Below, in pieces: positions 1 through 6,772 of a stretch of DNA of 13,009 nt. The stretch comes from Acidobacteria bacterium UBA6911 (GTDB taxonomy: Bacteria > Acidobacteriota > UBA6911), in the NCBI GenBank assembly GCA_002451015.1, contig DKBB01000248.1:13876-26884 (forward strand), written 5' to 3'. Both the position numbers and the translations under genes were made by a program. Under the pieces are notes generated by a model. The model did no database searches, was not told where the DNA came from, and saw only the letters and a list, made by a program, of their open reading frames with translations. The number at the start of each line of letters is the position of its first letter. Positions within the stretch are counted from its first letter, which is position 1.

Positions 1-50
1 TTGGGCTCATAACCCAAAGGTCGGCGGTTCAAATCCGTCCCCCGCAACCA
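1..50 (+). tRNA. Initiator tRNA-Met (CAU), 3' part only
   Basis: The window starts inside a tRNA, at about the first base of the anticodon stem. A five-pair stem TTGGG/CCCAA encloses the loop CTCATAA with anticodon CAT. The three consecutive G:C pairs next to the loop (GGGCTCATAACCC) are the hallmark of bacterial initiator tRNA rather than elongator tRNA-Met. The T arm is GGCGG-TTCAAAT-CCGTC, and the acceptor 3' strand is CCCCGCA followed by discriminator A and an encoded CCA. The acceptor strand ending in A before the discriminator fits the unpaired C1xA72 position of initiator tRNAs; the 5' half needed to confirm this lies outside the window. Confidence 0.95.
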
Positions 51-80
51 AAGCAATCATAATAACTTACAGTAAATAAA

Positions 81-103
81 AAGGGGCCTGAAAACGGCCC
101 CTT
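81..103 (+). terminator. Hairpin after the tRNA, probable terminator
   Basis: AAGGGGCC (81-88) and GGCCCCTT (96-103) form a perfect 8-bp stem around a 7-base loop, 30 bases after the tRNA. The stem is strong but there is no clean T run after it (TTACTAACC), so termination may be inefficient or factor-assisted. It may instead mark the tRNA 3' processing region. Confidence 0.6.
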
Positions 104-191
104 ACTAACCTCCATCACGCAGCCAAGTCTGAATCGTTTGTAAAGACCCTCGGGAAGATTCACGTTTAAATTTGATCAAACATATATTGTA

Positions 192-215
192 AGTCAATAA
201 GTCAATATGTCATTA
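192..215. repeat. Short tandem 8-mer repeat
   Basis: AGTCAATA occurs twice back to back (192-199, 200-207), followed by a degenerate third copy TGTCATTA (208-215). The unit is close to the size of a regulator half-site, but no adjacent gene starts here, so a regulatory role is only a possibility. Confidence 0.5.
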
Positions 216-370
216 ATCCTAAGTTGTAGGAATGTCAGGCCTCTTGGGACACTTTAGTAGATAATCTAGAAAACACTAAAGAAGGTCTGATCCATGAATA
301 AAGAAGCCCGAGATGCATTAGAAGCTGACCGTAGATACAGAATGCTTACAGTCTACTGAACATCTAATTT

Positions 371-388
371 ATCGGGATCAAGCCCGAT
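371..388 (-). terminator. Weak hairpin downstream of the flavoprotein gene
   Basis: ATCGGG (371-376) and CCCGAT (383-388) form a 6-bp stem with a 6-base loop, 33 bases beyond the stop codon of the minus-strand flavoprotein gene. On the minus strand it is followed by AAATTAG, not a T run, so it is a poor intrinsic terminator. Confidence 0.3.
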
Positions 389-420
389 GATGGATCGTGA
401 ATAATAGAATCTGCTCCGAT

Positions 421-2886
421 TCAGGCTTTGATCCTCTCCATGTCGGGATCATACATGGGCTTGAGGGAGACCAAAGCCGGATAGAGGGTTCCAGCGATAT
501 TCACCTCCCATGTCCCACTGGACACATACTCCTCATCAATCGGCCGATCAGCATGAATCATAAACAGCCCGGCCGCGCCGCCTAAAGTAAATGCGTAAGA
601 ACCCGAGGTAACATAACCGACCGGTTTGCCATCCCGAAGGACGATTTCGGCATGGAAAAGGAAGGATCCCGGATCCTTGACCAGAATCTGGGCTAACCTT
701 TTTGTATGATCGTCCTCCTGCTTAATCTTGATGCAAGCCTGTTTCCCAATAAAATCCTCCGCTTTATTTAGCTTCACAAAGATACCCAGGCCGACCTCAT
801 AGGCGTTATTCGTATTGTCCATATCATGACCGTAATCACGGTAGCCTTTTTCCATTCGCAGGCTATTCAGGGCTTTTAGACCAGCATGTCGCAGGTCAAA
901 CTGTTTGCCCGCACCGACGATCATGTCATAGACATACATAGCCTGCTCGGTGGGGATGTAAAGTTCATAACCCAGTTCTCCCACATAGGTGAGCCGGATG
1001 CACCATACGCGGGCATAGCCAATCTCGATTTCCCGGGCGTGTCGGTAGGGAAAAGCCTGGTTGGACATGTCGGCGGTGGTTAGCGCCTGCATCAACGCAC
1101 GTGAATTGGGCCCGAGAATATTCAACTGACTGTAGGCTGAGGTCATGTCGGTTTCAAAACAATGGGCCTCTTCCGGGATATGGCGTTTGAGCCAGGTTTC
1201 AGCATGCCGATGCATGGTATCGGCAACCACCACCATGAACCTGTCTTCCTCGAGCTTTGTTACCGTAAGATCCGCCTCCAGAGTTCCACGATGGTTGAGC
1301 CACTGGGTGTAGGTGATCTGATTGACCTTTGCATCCACCTCGTTGGCGGAGATATAGTTCAGGACTTTACCGGCATCCCGCCCCCGGACCATGAATTTGG
1401 ACATGAAGGACATGTCCATCAGAACAACATTTTCACGCGCAGCTTTATGTTCCGCTTCCCAGAAAGGAAACCAGTTTTCCCTTCCCCAGGTATGTTTTTC
1501 AACTTTGGCTTTCTGGCCCTCCGGTGCAAACCAGTCCGTGCCTTCCCATCCGCTCACATCCTTAAAGTAAGCGCCGTGGGCGGCCAGTCGTTCATAGAAG
1601 GGTGGCTTCTTCGCACCTCTAGCGGTTTTTGAGGTCTTATACGGATAATGGCATCGATAAGCCAATCCTAAGATTTCAACGGTTCTGTCTCTGCGGTACT
1701 GGGGGTTGTTCTGAAAGGGGTGAAGCCGGTCAATGTTGAAGCTCGTAATATCCACTTCCGGATCGCCGTTGATGATCCAGTAAGCCATCAGGCGGCCTAT
1801 TCCGCCGCCGATGATCATTCCAATGGAGTTCAGACCGGCAGCGACAAAATAATTCTTCACCTCCGGAGCCTCGCCGACGATCGGCGCAAAATCAGGGGTA
1901 AAACTCTCGGGACCGCAAAAGATTTTCTTAATTCCCGCTTCCAGGGTTATAGGCACCCGGGACATGGCCTTCTCAATAAAGGGTTCCATCCTGTCCCAGT
2001 CGGGCGTGATCTCACCGAAAGAAAACGTATTGGGAATTCCATCTACATGCCAGGGGGCGCAGATCGGTTCAAACAAACCTACCATGAGACCCCCCACCTC
2101 TTCACGATAGTACCCATAGTGGGAGGGATCTTCCAGAACGGGCATATCAGGAGGCAGATCATTTATTTGTTCCGTGATGAGGTAATAGTGTTCCGCTGCT
2201 TGATTGGGGATAGTCACACCTGAAAGTTCACCCAACTGCCTGGCCCACATTCCCGCACAATTCACGACGTATTCAGCCTGGATGTCACCCTGCAGCGTCT
2301 TGACCCCGGTCACATGCCCGTTTTTCTTGTGTATGCCCGTGGCGGTGACGCCCTCCAGGATCCTGACTCCCTTCATACGTGCCCCTTTCGCAATCGAAAG
2401 GGTTGCGTCAACCGGATTCATCCTCCCATCATCCTTCACGTAGAATCCCGCCAATAAATCATCAGTCCTTGCCAGAGGAAAAAGATCTTTGATCTCGTTT
2501 GGGGAAATTTCTTCAACTTCCACACCGCAATAGCGGTTGAACGCCGCCACGCGCCGAAATTCTTCCAGGCGGTCTTGATCCGCTGCGGCTTCAATGAATC
2601 CGATCGGTTTAAACCCTGTGGACAATCCAGTTTCAGCTTCCAGGCGGGCGTAGAGGTCGCGGGTATACCTTCTCATCGCCGTGTTGACTTCAGAGGTTGA
2701 GCCAAATGTGCACATTAACCCGGCTGCATGCCAGGTCGTGCCGGAGGTCAGCTGATCCCGTTCAATCAGGACCACATCTTTGAGGCCCATGCCCGCCAGA
2801 TGATAGGCCACGGAACAGCCTATCACACCGCCTCCGATGATAACGACCTGTGCATGTTGAGGAAGGCTATTGCTGTTTTCACTCAT
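421..2886 (-). CDS. GcvT-family FAD-dependent oxidoreductase, dimethylglycine/sarcosine dehydrogenase-like
   Basis: An 821-residue flavoprotein with the full architecture of the dimethylglycine/sarcosine dehydrogenase family. Residues 14-375 form a DAO-type FAD domain with dinucleotide motif GGGVIG (18-23). SGTTWHAAGL at 48-57 contains His53, the position that carries covalent FAD in this family. Residues 375-430 match the central FAO_M segment, about 433-715 the GcvT folate-binding domain, and the rest the GcvT C-terminal barrel. The RMEKGYRDYGHDMD stretch near residue 700 is typical. Family members oxidatively remove N-methyl groups from dimethylglycine or sarcosine and pass the one-carbon unit to tetrahydrofolate. 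The exact substrate cannot be read from sequence. The ATG is supported by AAGGA seven bases upstream. A methyltransferase gene lies 302 bases upstream on the same strand. No truncation or frameshift seen. Confidence 0.93.
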   Translation of the reverse strand: MSENSNSLPQHAQVVIIGGGVIGCSVAYHLAGMGLKDVVLIERDQLTSGTTWHAAGLMCTFGSTSEVNTAMRRYTRDLYARLEAETGLSTGFKPIGFIEAAADQDRLEEFRRVAAFNRYCGVEVEEISPNEIKDLFPLARTDDLLAGFYVKDDGRMNPVDATLSIAKGARMKGVRILEGVTATGIHKKNGHVTGVKTLQGDIQAEYVVNCAGMWARQLGELSGVTIPNQAAEHYYLITEQINDLPPDMPVLEDPSHYGYYREEVGGLMVGLFEPICAPWHVDGIPNTFSFGEITPDWDRMEPFIEKAMSRVPITLEAGIKKIFCGPESFTPDFAPIVGEAPEVKNYFVAAGLNSIGMIIGGGIGRLMAYWIINGDPEVDITSFNIDRLHPFQNNPQYRRDRTVEILGLAYRCHYPYKTSKTARGAKKPPFYERLAAHGAYFKDVSGWEGTDWFAPEGQKAKVEKHTWGRENWFPFWEAEHKAARENVVLMDMSFMSKFMVRGRDAGKVLNYISANEVDAKVNQITYTQWLNHRGTLEADLTVTKLEEDRFMVVVADTMHRHAETWLKRHIPEEAHCFETDMTSAYSQLNILGPNSRALMQALTTADMSNQAFPYRHAREIEIGYARVWCIRLTYVGELGYELYIPTEQAMYVYDMIVGAGKQFDLRHAGLKALNSLRMEKGYRDYGHDMDNTNNAYEVGLGIFVKLNKAEDFIGKQACIKIKQEDDHTKRLAQILVKDPGSFLFHAEIVLRDGKPVGYVTSGSYAFTLGGAAGLFMIHADRPIDEEYVSSGTWEVNIAGTLYPALVSLKPMYDPDMERIKA

Positions 2887-3188
2887 TGAATTTCCTTATT
2901 TTGGAATTAACAGAAAGGGTATTGTTCTTCCAGTCAATGTAGTCTTGCCCCCTGGAAAAATCAAGCACAAGTACAGCGAAGCAATGATGAAGGGATTCGA
3001 CGTGCCTGGTGTTCACGCAACCTCTCAGATTCAAAGTGTGGATTTAAGAAGATTTCCCATGTCTATCCTTGCTAGCAAAGTCATTAGAGCAGTGATTTTC
3101 TAATGGTAAGGCTACGGCGTTTTTCAAGCATTTGACATCAATTCTTCACTTTGCTGGAGGCACGACAGGTCGTATCGCCTTGTATCGG
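2887..3188. other. Spacer with a possible promoter for the flavoprotein gene
   Basis: No gene is supported here. On the minus strand TTGACT (plus coordinates 2932-2937) is a good -35 hexamer 45 bases before the flavoprotein start, but no strong -10 lies 16-18 bases further on; the nearest candidate, TGTTAA, is at 19. Just past the methyltransferase stop, GGC-ACGA...TCGT-ATC-GCC (3159-3179) can form a small bulged hairpin without a T run. The plus-strand open frame through 2870-3103 has no Shine-Dalgarno and no recognisable domain. Confidence 0.35.
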
Positions 3189-3938
3189 TCACGGATTACC
3201 GGCAATAACTCGATACCAGTCATGATTTGGCGAGTAGTCACTCTCCATCACTGCAAAGCCTGCTTCCGCCAGGCATGTCTGAAGCTGCTTGAACGTGAAG
3301 GGGTGGCAGACAATAGGGTGAACGTGGAGGTCGACCTTCCCCTCATGTTCTATCGGCAGAAGCACCTCCACCTCTATCGGCTCATTCGTCTTCTGGGGGA
3401 AGTTCCAAATGTAGATTGGAACACAACGTTTTCCGGCTCGCGAGCGCGGATCAAAATGCGTGTACCTATTTCTTTCAGTTAGGAGTTTCTCCCAGTTACG
3501 CGTGTCCAGAACGAGTCTCCCGCCGACATTGAGAATGGAGCGAATGCCGCGAAAAGAACGGACCATATCAGCACTATCGCTACAATGGACGATGGAGTTT
3601 CCGCAACAGAGGGCAATGTCAAACTTCCGGTCAAATTTTTGAGACAGTCTCTCCCAGGTACAGACGTGAAAAGGAACGATGAGGTCATCTGCCTCAGCCC
3701 GCGCTTTGGCCACTCTGATCATGCCTTCACTTGCATCCGTACCGACGACCCTATATCCATGCCGTGCAAAGGCCAATGCTGGAATCCCAATACCACAGGC
3801 GCAGTCGAGGATGTATCCTCTCGGCGGCAGCGACTCCAGAACATGCCGCAGACTTTCATACTGCGGTTCACCTGAAAACATTTTGTCGGAGAAGAGCCAC
3901 TCGTAATCTTCTGCCATCCGGTCGTATTGTTCAGGCAT
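3189..3938 (-). CDS. Class I SAM-dependent methyltransferase, glycine/sarcosine N-methyltransferase-like
   Basis: A 249-residue cytosolic protein with a complete Rossmann methyltransferase fold. Motif I is DCACGIG at residues 45-51; the acidic end of strand 2 is D68 in VVGTDAS; the motif IV region is DIALCCGNS (107-115). The later DTRNWEKLL with a following arginine-rich segment, and an antiparallel C-terminal half ending in HDWYRVIAG, resemble the glycine/sarcosine N-methyltransferase group more than ubiquinone or rRNA methyltransferases. That substrate assignment is inference. The ATG has AAGG eight bases upstream. It lies upstream of, and codirectional with, a dimethylglycine/sarcosine dehydrogenase-like gene, separated by 302 bases, so cotranscription is possible but not required. 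Length is normal for the family. Confidence 0.82.
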   Translation of the reverse strand: MPEQYDRMAEDYEWLFSDKMFSGEPQYESLRHVLESLPPRGYILDCACGIGIPALAFARHGYRVVGTDASEGMIRVAKARAEADDLIVPFHVCTWERLSQKFDRKFDIALCCGNSIVHCSDSADMVRSFRGIRSILNVGGRLVLDTRNWEKLLTERNRYTHFDPRSRAGKRCVPIYIWNFPQKTNEPIEVEVLLPIEHEGKVDLHVHPIVCHPFTFKQLQTCLAEAGFAVMESDYSPNHDWYRVIAGNP

Positions 3939-4325
3939 TCACATTACCTTGTCACAGGTTTAATCAGCGCATAATCCTTGTTTATCATTAACTTTCTTTG
4001 AAATATTTTATAAAAGATTTGGCTTATTATATGTGGGTGATGGGAAAGCAGGAAGAGAAATCCTAAATGAACCACAGCAACGAAATTAGGCACTTCTGCA
4101 CAAATGCTGTTTTACGGGCATGTGAATTTGATTCTTTTCAAAAAACGGACTCAAGAATCGTCACTATCATTCCGCCGGCATCCGGTTCTTCAGGGTTTTT
4201 ATCTATTCATTTGTGGATTGGCAAAACAAACTGCAATATCGTTTGAAAAATGAATGGGCGATCAGTATCATAATACCTATACTCGATACCAGCTCTTCAA
4301 ATTCTGATCCAATAAGGAGAAATCC
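3939..4325. other. AT-rich spacer; possible 59-codon ORF
   Basis: An AT-rich spacer. Its right end holds the promoter and Shine-Dalgarno of the short gene at 4326. An open frame of 59 codons runs from ATG 4067 to TGA 4246 on the plus strand, with GGAAG 11 bases upstream; its sequence (starts MNHSNEIRHF) has no domain or signal that I recognise, and the spacing is poor, so I do not call it a gene. Several AT-rich -10-like stretches lie upstream of the methyltransferase start, but none is paired with a good -35. Confidence 0.35.
4243..4271 (+). promoter_or_regulatory. Sigma70-type promoter for the short gene at 4326
   Basis: TTGAAA (4243-4248) and TATCAT (4266-4271) are separated by exactly 17 bases, and each differs from consensus at one position. 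The predicted start of transcription is near 4278, giving a leader of about 48 bases before the ATG at 4326. This is one of the best sigma70-like matches in the window. Confidence 0.55.
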
Positions 4326-4430
4326 ATGAAGAAGTTTATCCTCGGATTTTCCATAATGTTTGTGACCGCCGGAATTGAACAGATCTCTAAAATTAATTTC
4401 CAACATCACCAATCAGGCTATCTCCTTTAG
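4326..4430 (+). CDS. Short exported peptide or truncated 5' end of an exported-protein gene
   Basis: A 34-residue frame that begins with a textbook signal peptide (MKKFILGFSIMFVTAG). It is preceded by AAGGAG at 4314-4319 with 6-base spacing and by a near-consensus promoter at 4243-4271. After the hydrophobic core only about 18 residues remain, without recognisable character, and the last 38 bases overlap the 3' end of the convergent gene at 4393-5004 on the other strand. The expression signals look real. The coding body either was lost, leaving a remnant, or the product is a genuine micropeptide. I favour truncation. It is shorter than usual gene-calling cut-offs and would often be missed. 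Confidence 0.5.
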   Translation: MKKFILGFSIMFVTAGIEQISKINFQHHQSGYLL

Positions 4431-5004
4431 AATCCGAATTTGAAATAGGCGCCTCACCAGATGTTATTATGCCCAAAGTAGAGTAGACAGATTGTCTTGC
4501 ACCGATAAATGTGAATTGTACGATTCTATGCTGATCAAAAGACGGGATTTCCAGGGATGATGGCAGCCCATCATTGCTTAAGGCTGTAGCATCTTTATCC
4601 ATCAATCCGATGAGGAAATAAGTAGGGATTTTCCTTCCAACATCTGGACCGGAAACACTTGCGCCAGCAAGGTATGAATCTGCGGTATCAAGGTTTTTTA
4701 CTTCAATGATATTGTGAGAAATGTCGGGTTCCACTACCCAACTAAAAGACTCACTGCCGGTAAAAATAGTAAGGATTCCCGACTTGATCGCTCCGCGGTA
4801 GCTACCAGATTCAGAATCATGCGGGTTAGCATCATGTGTTGTATTTTCAAATGAGTAGATGATTTCAAATGGTTGTCCACTGAAAAAAGAGAATTCACCA
4901 TCCAGTTCATGAATTGTTCCCCTGAACCTAAAGGTAAGCTCTTCTCCTTGAGCCGAAGTACCGATCATGATTACAATAGCAAGCACACTCAGAAGATATT
5001 TCAT
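4393..5004 (-). CDS. Exported hypothetical protein
   Basis: A 203-residue protein that I cannot assign to a named family. Residues 1-20 form a signal peptide (MKYLLSVLAIVIMIGTSAQG) with a plausible cleavage before EE at 21, so it is exported to the periplasm or beyond. The mature part is beta-rich and polar, beginning LTFRFRGTIHELDG. This style is seen in many exported proteins of the PEP-CTERM type, but the C-terminus (SNSDSKGDSLIGDVGN) has no PEP motif, membrane helix or basic tail. GGAGG lies six bases before the ATG. The gene is AT-richer than its neighbours, which suggests a different origin. An FNR-like site and a -10 box upstream suggest control by oxygen or redox state. Its 3' end overlaps the convergent short gene at 4326-4430. 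Confidence 0.7.
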   Translation of the reverse strand: MKYLLSVLAIVIMIGTSAQGEELTFRFRGTIHELDGEFSFFSGQPFEIIYSFENTTHDANPHDSESGSYRGAIKSGILTIFTGSESFSWVVEPDISHNIIEVKNLDTADSYLAGASVSGPDVGRKIPTYFLIGLMDKDATALSNDGLPSSLEIPSFDQHRIVQFTFIGARQSVYSTLGIITSGEAPISNSDSKGDSLIGDVGN

Positions 5005-5032
5005 GATTCACCTCCCAATCATGGACATATAT

Positions 5033-5058
5033 CCCTGCATGTGATTGCATTTGCAGGG
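5033..5058 (-). promoter_or_regulatory. Leader hairpin of the exported protein gene
   Basis: CCCTGCA (5033-5039) and TGCAGGG (5052-5058) form a perfect 7-bp stem with a 12-base loop. If transcription starts near 5081 on the minus strand, the hairpin lies inside the 5' untranslated region and ends 28 bases before the ATG. It does not cover the Shine-Dalgarno, so it could act on mRNA stability or bind a factor. Confidence 0.4.
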
Positions 5059-5087
5059 GACGAACCTATTTCCGGCATTTCGCTAAA

Positions 5088-5129
5088 ATAATAACTTAGT
5101 GATTATTTGTGTTCCTTGACCTGGCTCAA
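5088..5129 (-). promoter_or_regulatory. Candidate class II FNR/Dnr-type promoter
   Basis: TTGACCTGGCTCAA (5116-5129) is a near-palindrome with half-sites TTGA and TCAA, as in the FNR consensus TTGAT-N4-ATCAA and the related Dnr/HcpR sites. On the minus strand TATTAT (5093 down to 5088) is a one-mismatch -10 box. Taking its last base as -7 puts +1 at 5081 and the palindrome centre at -41.5, which is the class II activator position for FNR and CRP family proteins. No strong -35 is needed in that architecture. The target would be the exported protein gene starting at 5004. Confidence 0.5.
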
Positions 5130-5132
5130 GTT

Positions 5133-5177
5133 TTGGGGGAATGGGCAAAAATCTTATGAAAATAGTATTTCCCCCAA
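5133..5177. repeat. Inverted repeat TTGGGGGAA/TTCCCCCAA
   Basis: A perfect 9-bp inverted repeat (5133-5141 and 5169-5177) with a 27-base AT-rich spacer. There is no T run on either side, so it is not an obvious terminator. It lies directly upstream of the FNR-like site as read on the minus strand and could be an operator or an RNA element. Confidence 0.4.
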
Positions 5178-5371
5178 TCCTTTTCGAAGAGGCCTAAAGC
5201 TCCAGGCTTTCCAATAAAAAAGATTACATAAAAAAGTGATTGAAACTGGAAAGATTGACTCCCGGGATTTGGAAAATATTGCTACACAAAATTCACGGTA
5301 AACAGAACAAGTGCACCGCCCCGGAAAATCCTTATACCATTCGGAGTTCAAATGGAAGCGACGGTTCGTAT

Positions 5372-6622
5372 TCAGGAGAATGCCGGCCAGAAAGCAATGA
5401 GAAGAATGCCGCCCAGGACGATTATTGCGAAATAGAGGGCAAGTAAACGAAACAGCCGGCGGTGACCGAGTGCTGCAACAATCGCCAGTTTGAAAATCAT
5501 GTTGGATAGGGCCCCGATCAGAATCATTTTCCACCCCATATCGATGTCAATGCGCTGCTGCTTTAAAAACTGGGCTGTGGATAGGGTAATGGCGTCCATG
5601 TCCGTTAAACCGGATAACCCTGCAATGATATACATCCCGCTGCCGCCGACTTCATTTTTGGCTGCAGCGACGGCGAACAGTACAACCGCATAGAGAAGGC
5701 CGAATACGACAGCCATTTTCATATTTGCAGGGTCCGTGGCTTCGGAGGGTGTGCCTACCTTTACCTTTCTTAAATGCAGCATGTAAAAGATTCCGCAGAC
5801 AAAACCCGTTATGGCTGCCATTGCCAGGAGTTGGGGAAGCACTGCAGGAAGGATTTTCGGCGCCGCAATGCCGATTTCCAGGGCTACTCTGAAGAAAACG
5901 ACGGTAGAAGCCGCTAAAATCACAAAGGCCGAGAGAGGGATGCTTGCGTCCTCTTCCTTGGATTTTCTGGAAAATCCGGCGGTGGTTGCTGTGCTTGAGA
6001 TGATGCCGCCTATAATTCCCGAAGCCAGGGCTCCTTTCCCGGGTCCCAGAATTCGGGATACCACATATCCGCCGAAGCTGATGCCGACAATTAAGACAAC
6101 CATCAGCCATATATGAAAAGGATTCAGCACATTATAGGGACCGTACGGTCGATTGGGGAGGACGGGAAGAATCACCAGGGCGATTAAGATCAACTGAAAG
6201 ATTGCGCGGAACTCATTCCTGCTGACGCTGTGGACCAGAGAATGTAAATGTTCCTTTCCGTAAAGCAGGACGGCTACAGTGCCTCCCAGGATGATCGCAG
6301 CCGGGATGTTGTAGACTACGAGGGCTCCGATCGCGTACATGACAAGGGCTGAAACACTTGTCGTTATGCCGGGGCCTATTTCACCGCTGGAAATTTTAGC
6401 GAAGCTTCCTGCGATCACCAAGGTTGTTACTGCTATCATGCCGAACGAGAGGATCCACTCGCTTTGCAGGATCCCGAGTTTGGCACAAACTGTTCCGAGC
6501 AGCGTTATGAGAGCAAAGCTACGAATGCCAGCTACATGGGAGGCTCCCCACTCTCTCTGAAAGCCCACAATCAATCCGAGCCCGAGCGATATTCCAAGCT
6601 GTTTGACCAGTATCAGATCCAT
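5372..6622 (-). CDS. MgtC/SapB family membrane protein with DUF4010 domain
   Basis: A 416-residue polytopic inner-membrane protein. The N-terminal part (about residues 8-130) matches MgtC/SapB: GLGLIVGFQREW at 15-25, then AGIRSFALITLLGTV, and several hydrophobic helices. A hydrophilic junction near residues 120-135 leads to a C-terminal DUF4010 half with about six more membrane segments; GxxxSSTATTAGFSRKSKEED around residue 210 and SGLTDMDAITLS around 340 are typical of that domain. MgtC proteins are linked to low-Mg2+ growth and regulation of ATP synthase in enterobacteria; the function of the DUF4010 fusion form is not established. ATG with AGGA upstream. It is divergent from mgtE across 291 bases, which supports a Mg2+-related role. 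Confidence 0.88.
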   Translation of the reverse strand: MDLILVKQLGISLGLGLIVGFQREWGASHVAGIRSFALITLLGTVCAKLGILQSEWILSFGMIAVTTLVIAGSFAKISSGEIGPGITTSVSALVMYAIGALVVYNIPAAIILGGTVAVLLYGKEHLHSLVHSVSRNEFRAIFQLILIALVILPVLPNRPYGPYNVLNPFHIWLMVVLIVGISFGGYVVSRILGPGKGALASGIIGGIISSTATTAGFSRKSKEEDASIPLSAFVILAASTVVFFRVALEIGIAAPKILPAVLPQLLAMAAITGFVCGIFYMLHLRKVKVGTPSEATDPANMKMAVVFGLLYAVVLFAVAAAKNEVGGSGMYIIAGLSGLTDMDAITLSTAQFLKQQRIDIDMGWKMILIGALSNMIFKLAIVAALGHRRLFRLLALYFAIIVLGGILLIAFWPAFS

Positions 6623-6772
6623 GGTTTTTCCTGCACCTATTGTATGCTATCGCAATCGGATGAAGTACTGCAATTTAAGCTTAATAAAATTTCAGGTACC
6701 TTGGAATTTGTATATAAGGTAATTCGCTGTCTTCTTTCAGTAAACATAGTTCTTTCTTTTATATGGTTTTTG

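Larger units (their letters stand above)
104..420. other. Spacer without a recognised gene
   Basis: No recognisable gene. The spacer holds an 8-bp tandem repeat at 192-215, the palindrome TTTGATCAAA at 171-180, an inverted repeat CTTTAGT/ACTAAAG (252-258 and 275-281), and a 21-codon open frame at 294-359 that starts with ATG 9 bases after GAAGG and ends in TGA. The short frame is rich in charged residues (begins MNKEARDALEADRRYRM). It could be a tiny gene or the degraded start of a longer one; I cannot assign it to a family. Confidence 0.4.
5005..5371. other. Regulatory spacer upstream of the exported protein gene
   Basis: No gene supported. From left to right it holds a leader hairpin (5033-5058), a -10 box and FNR-like palindrome reading on the minus strand (5088-5129), and a long-loop inverted repeat (5133-5177). 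Beyond that, to the end of the MgtC gene, there is AT-rich sequence with only a weak 5-bp hairpin (CCATT 5337-5341, AATGG 5351-5355) and no T run. Open frames crossing this part on both strands lack start signals and recognisable content. Confidence 0.5.

Noticed and set aside
1162..1632. Plus-strand open frame of 156 codons
   Set aside because: It lies wholly antisense to the flavoprotein gene, has no Shine-Dalgarno and shows no recognisable protein character.
1720..2223. Plus-strand open frame of 167 codons
   Set aside because: It is antisense to the conserved FAD domain of the flavoprotein and is explained by codon bias on the other strand.
2870..3103. Plus-strand open frame of 77 codons across the spacer
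   Set aside because: It begins inside the flavoprotein gene on the opposite strand, lacks a start signal and matches no family that I recognise.
4067..4246. 59-codon plus-strand frame as a gene
   Set aside because: The GGAAG is 11 bases from the ATG, no promoter was found, and the translation shows no domain, signal peptide or repeat pattern.
5652..6110. Minus-strand open frame of 152 codons
   Set aside because: It is an alternative frame of the MgtC/DUF4010 gene, with cysteine- and arginine-rich translation typical of a shadow frame.
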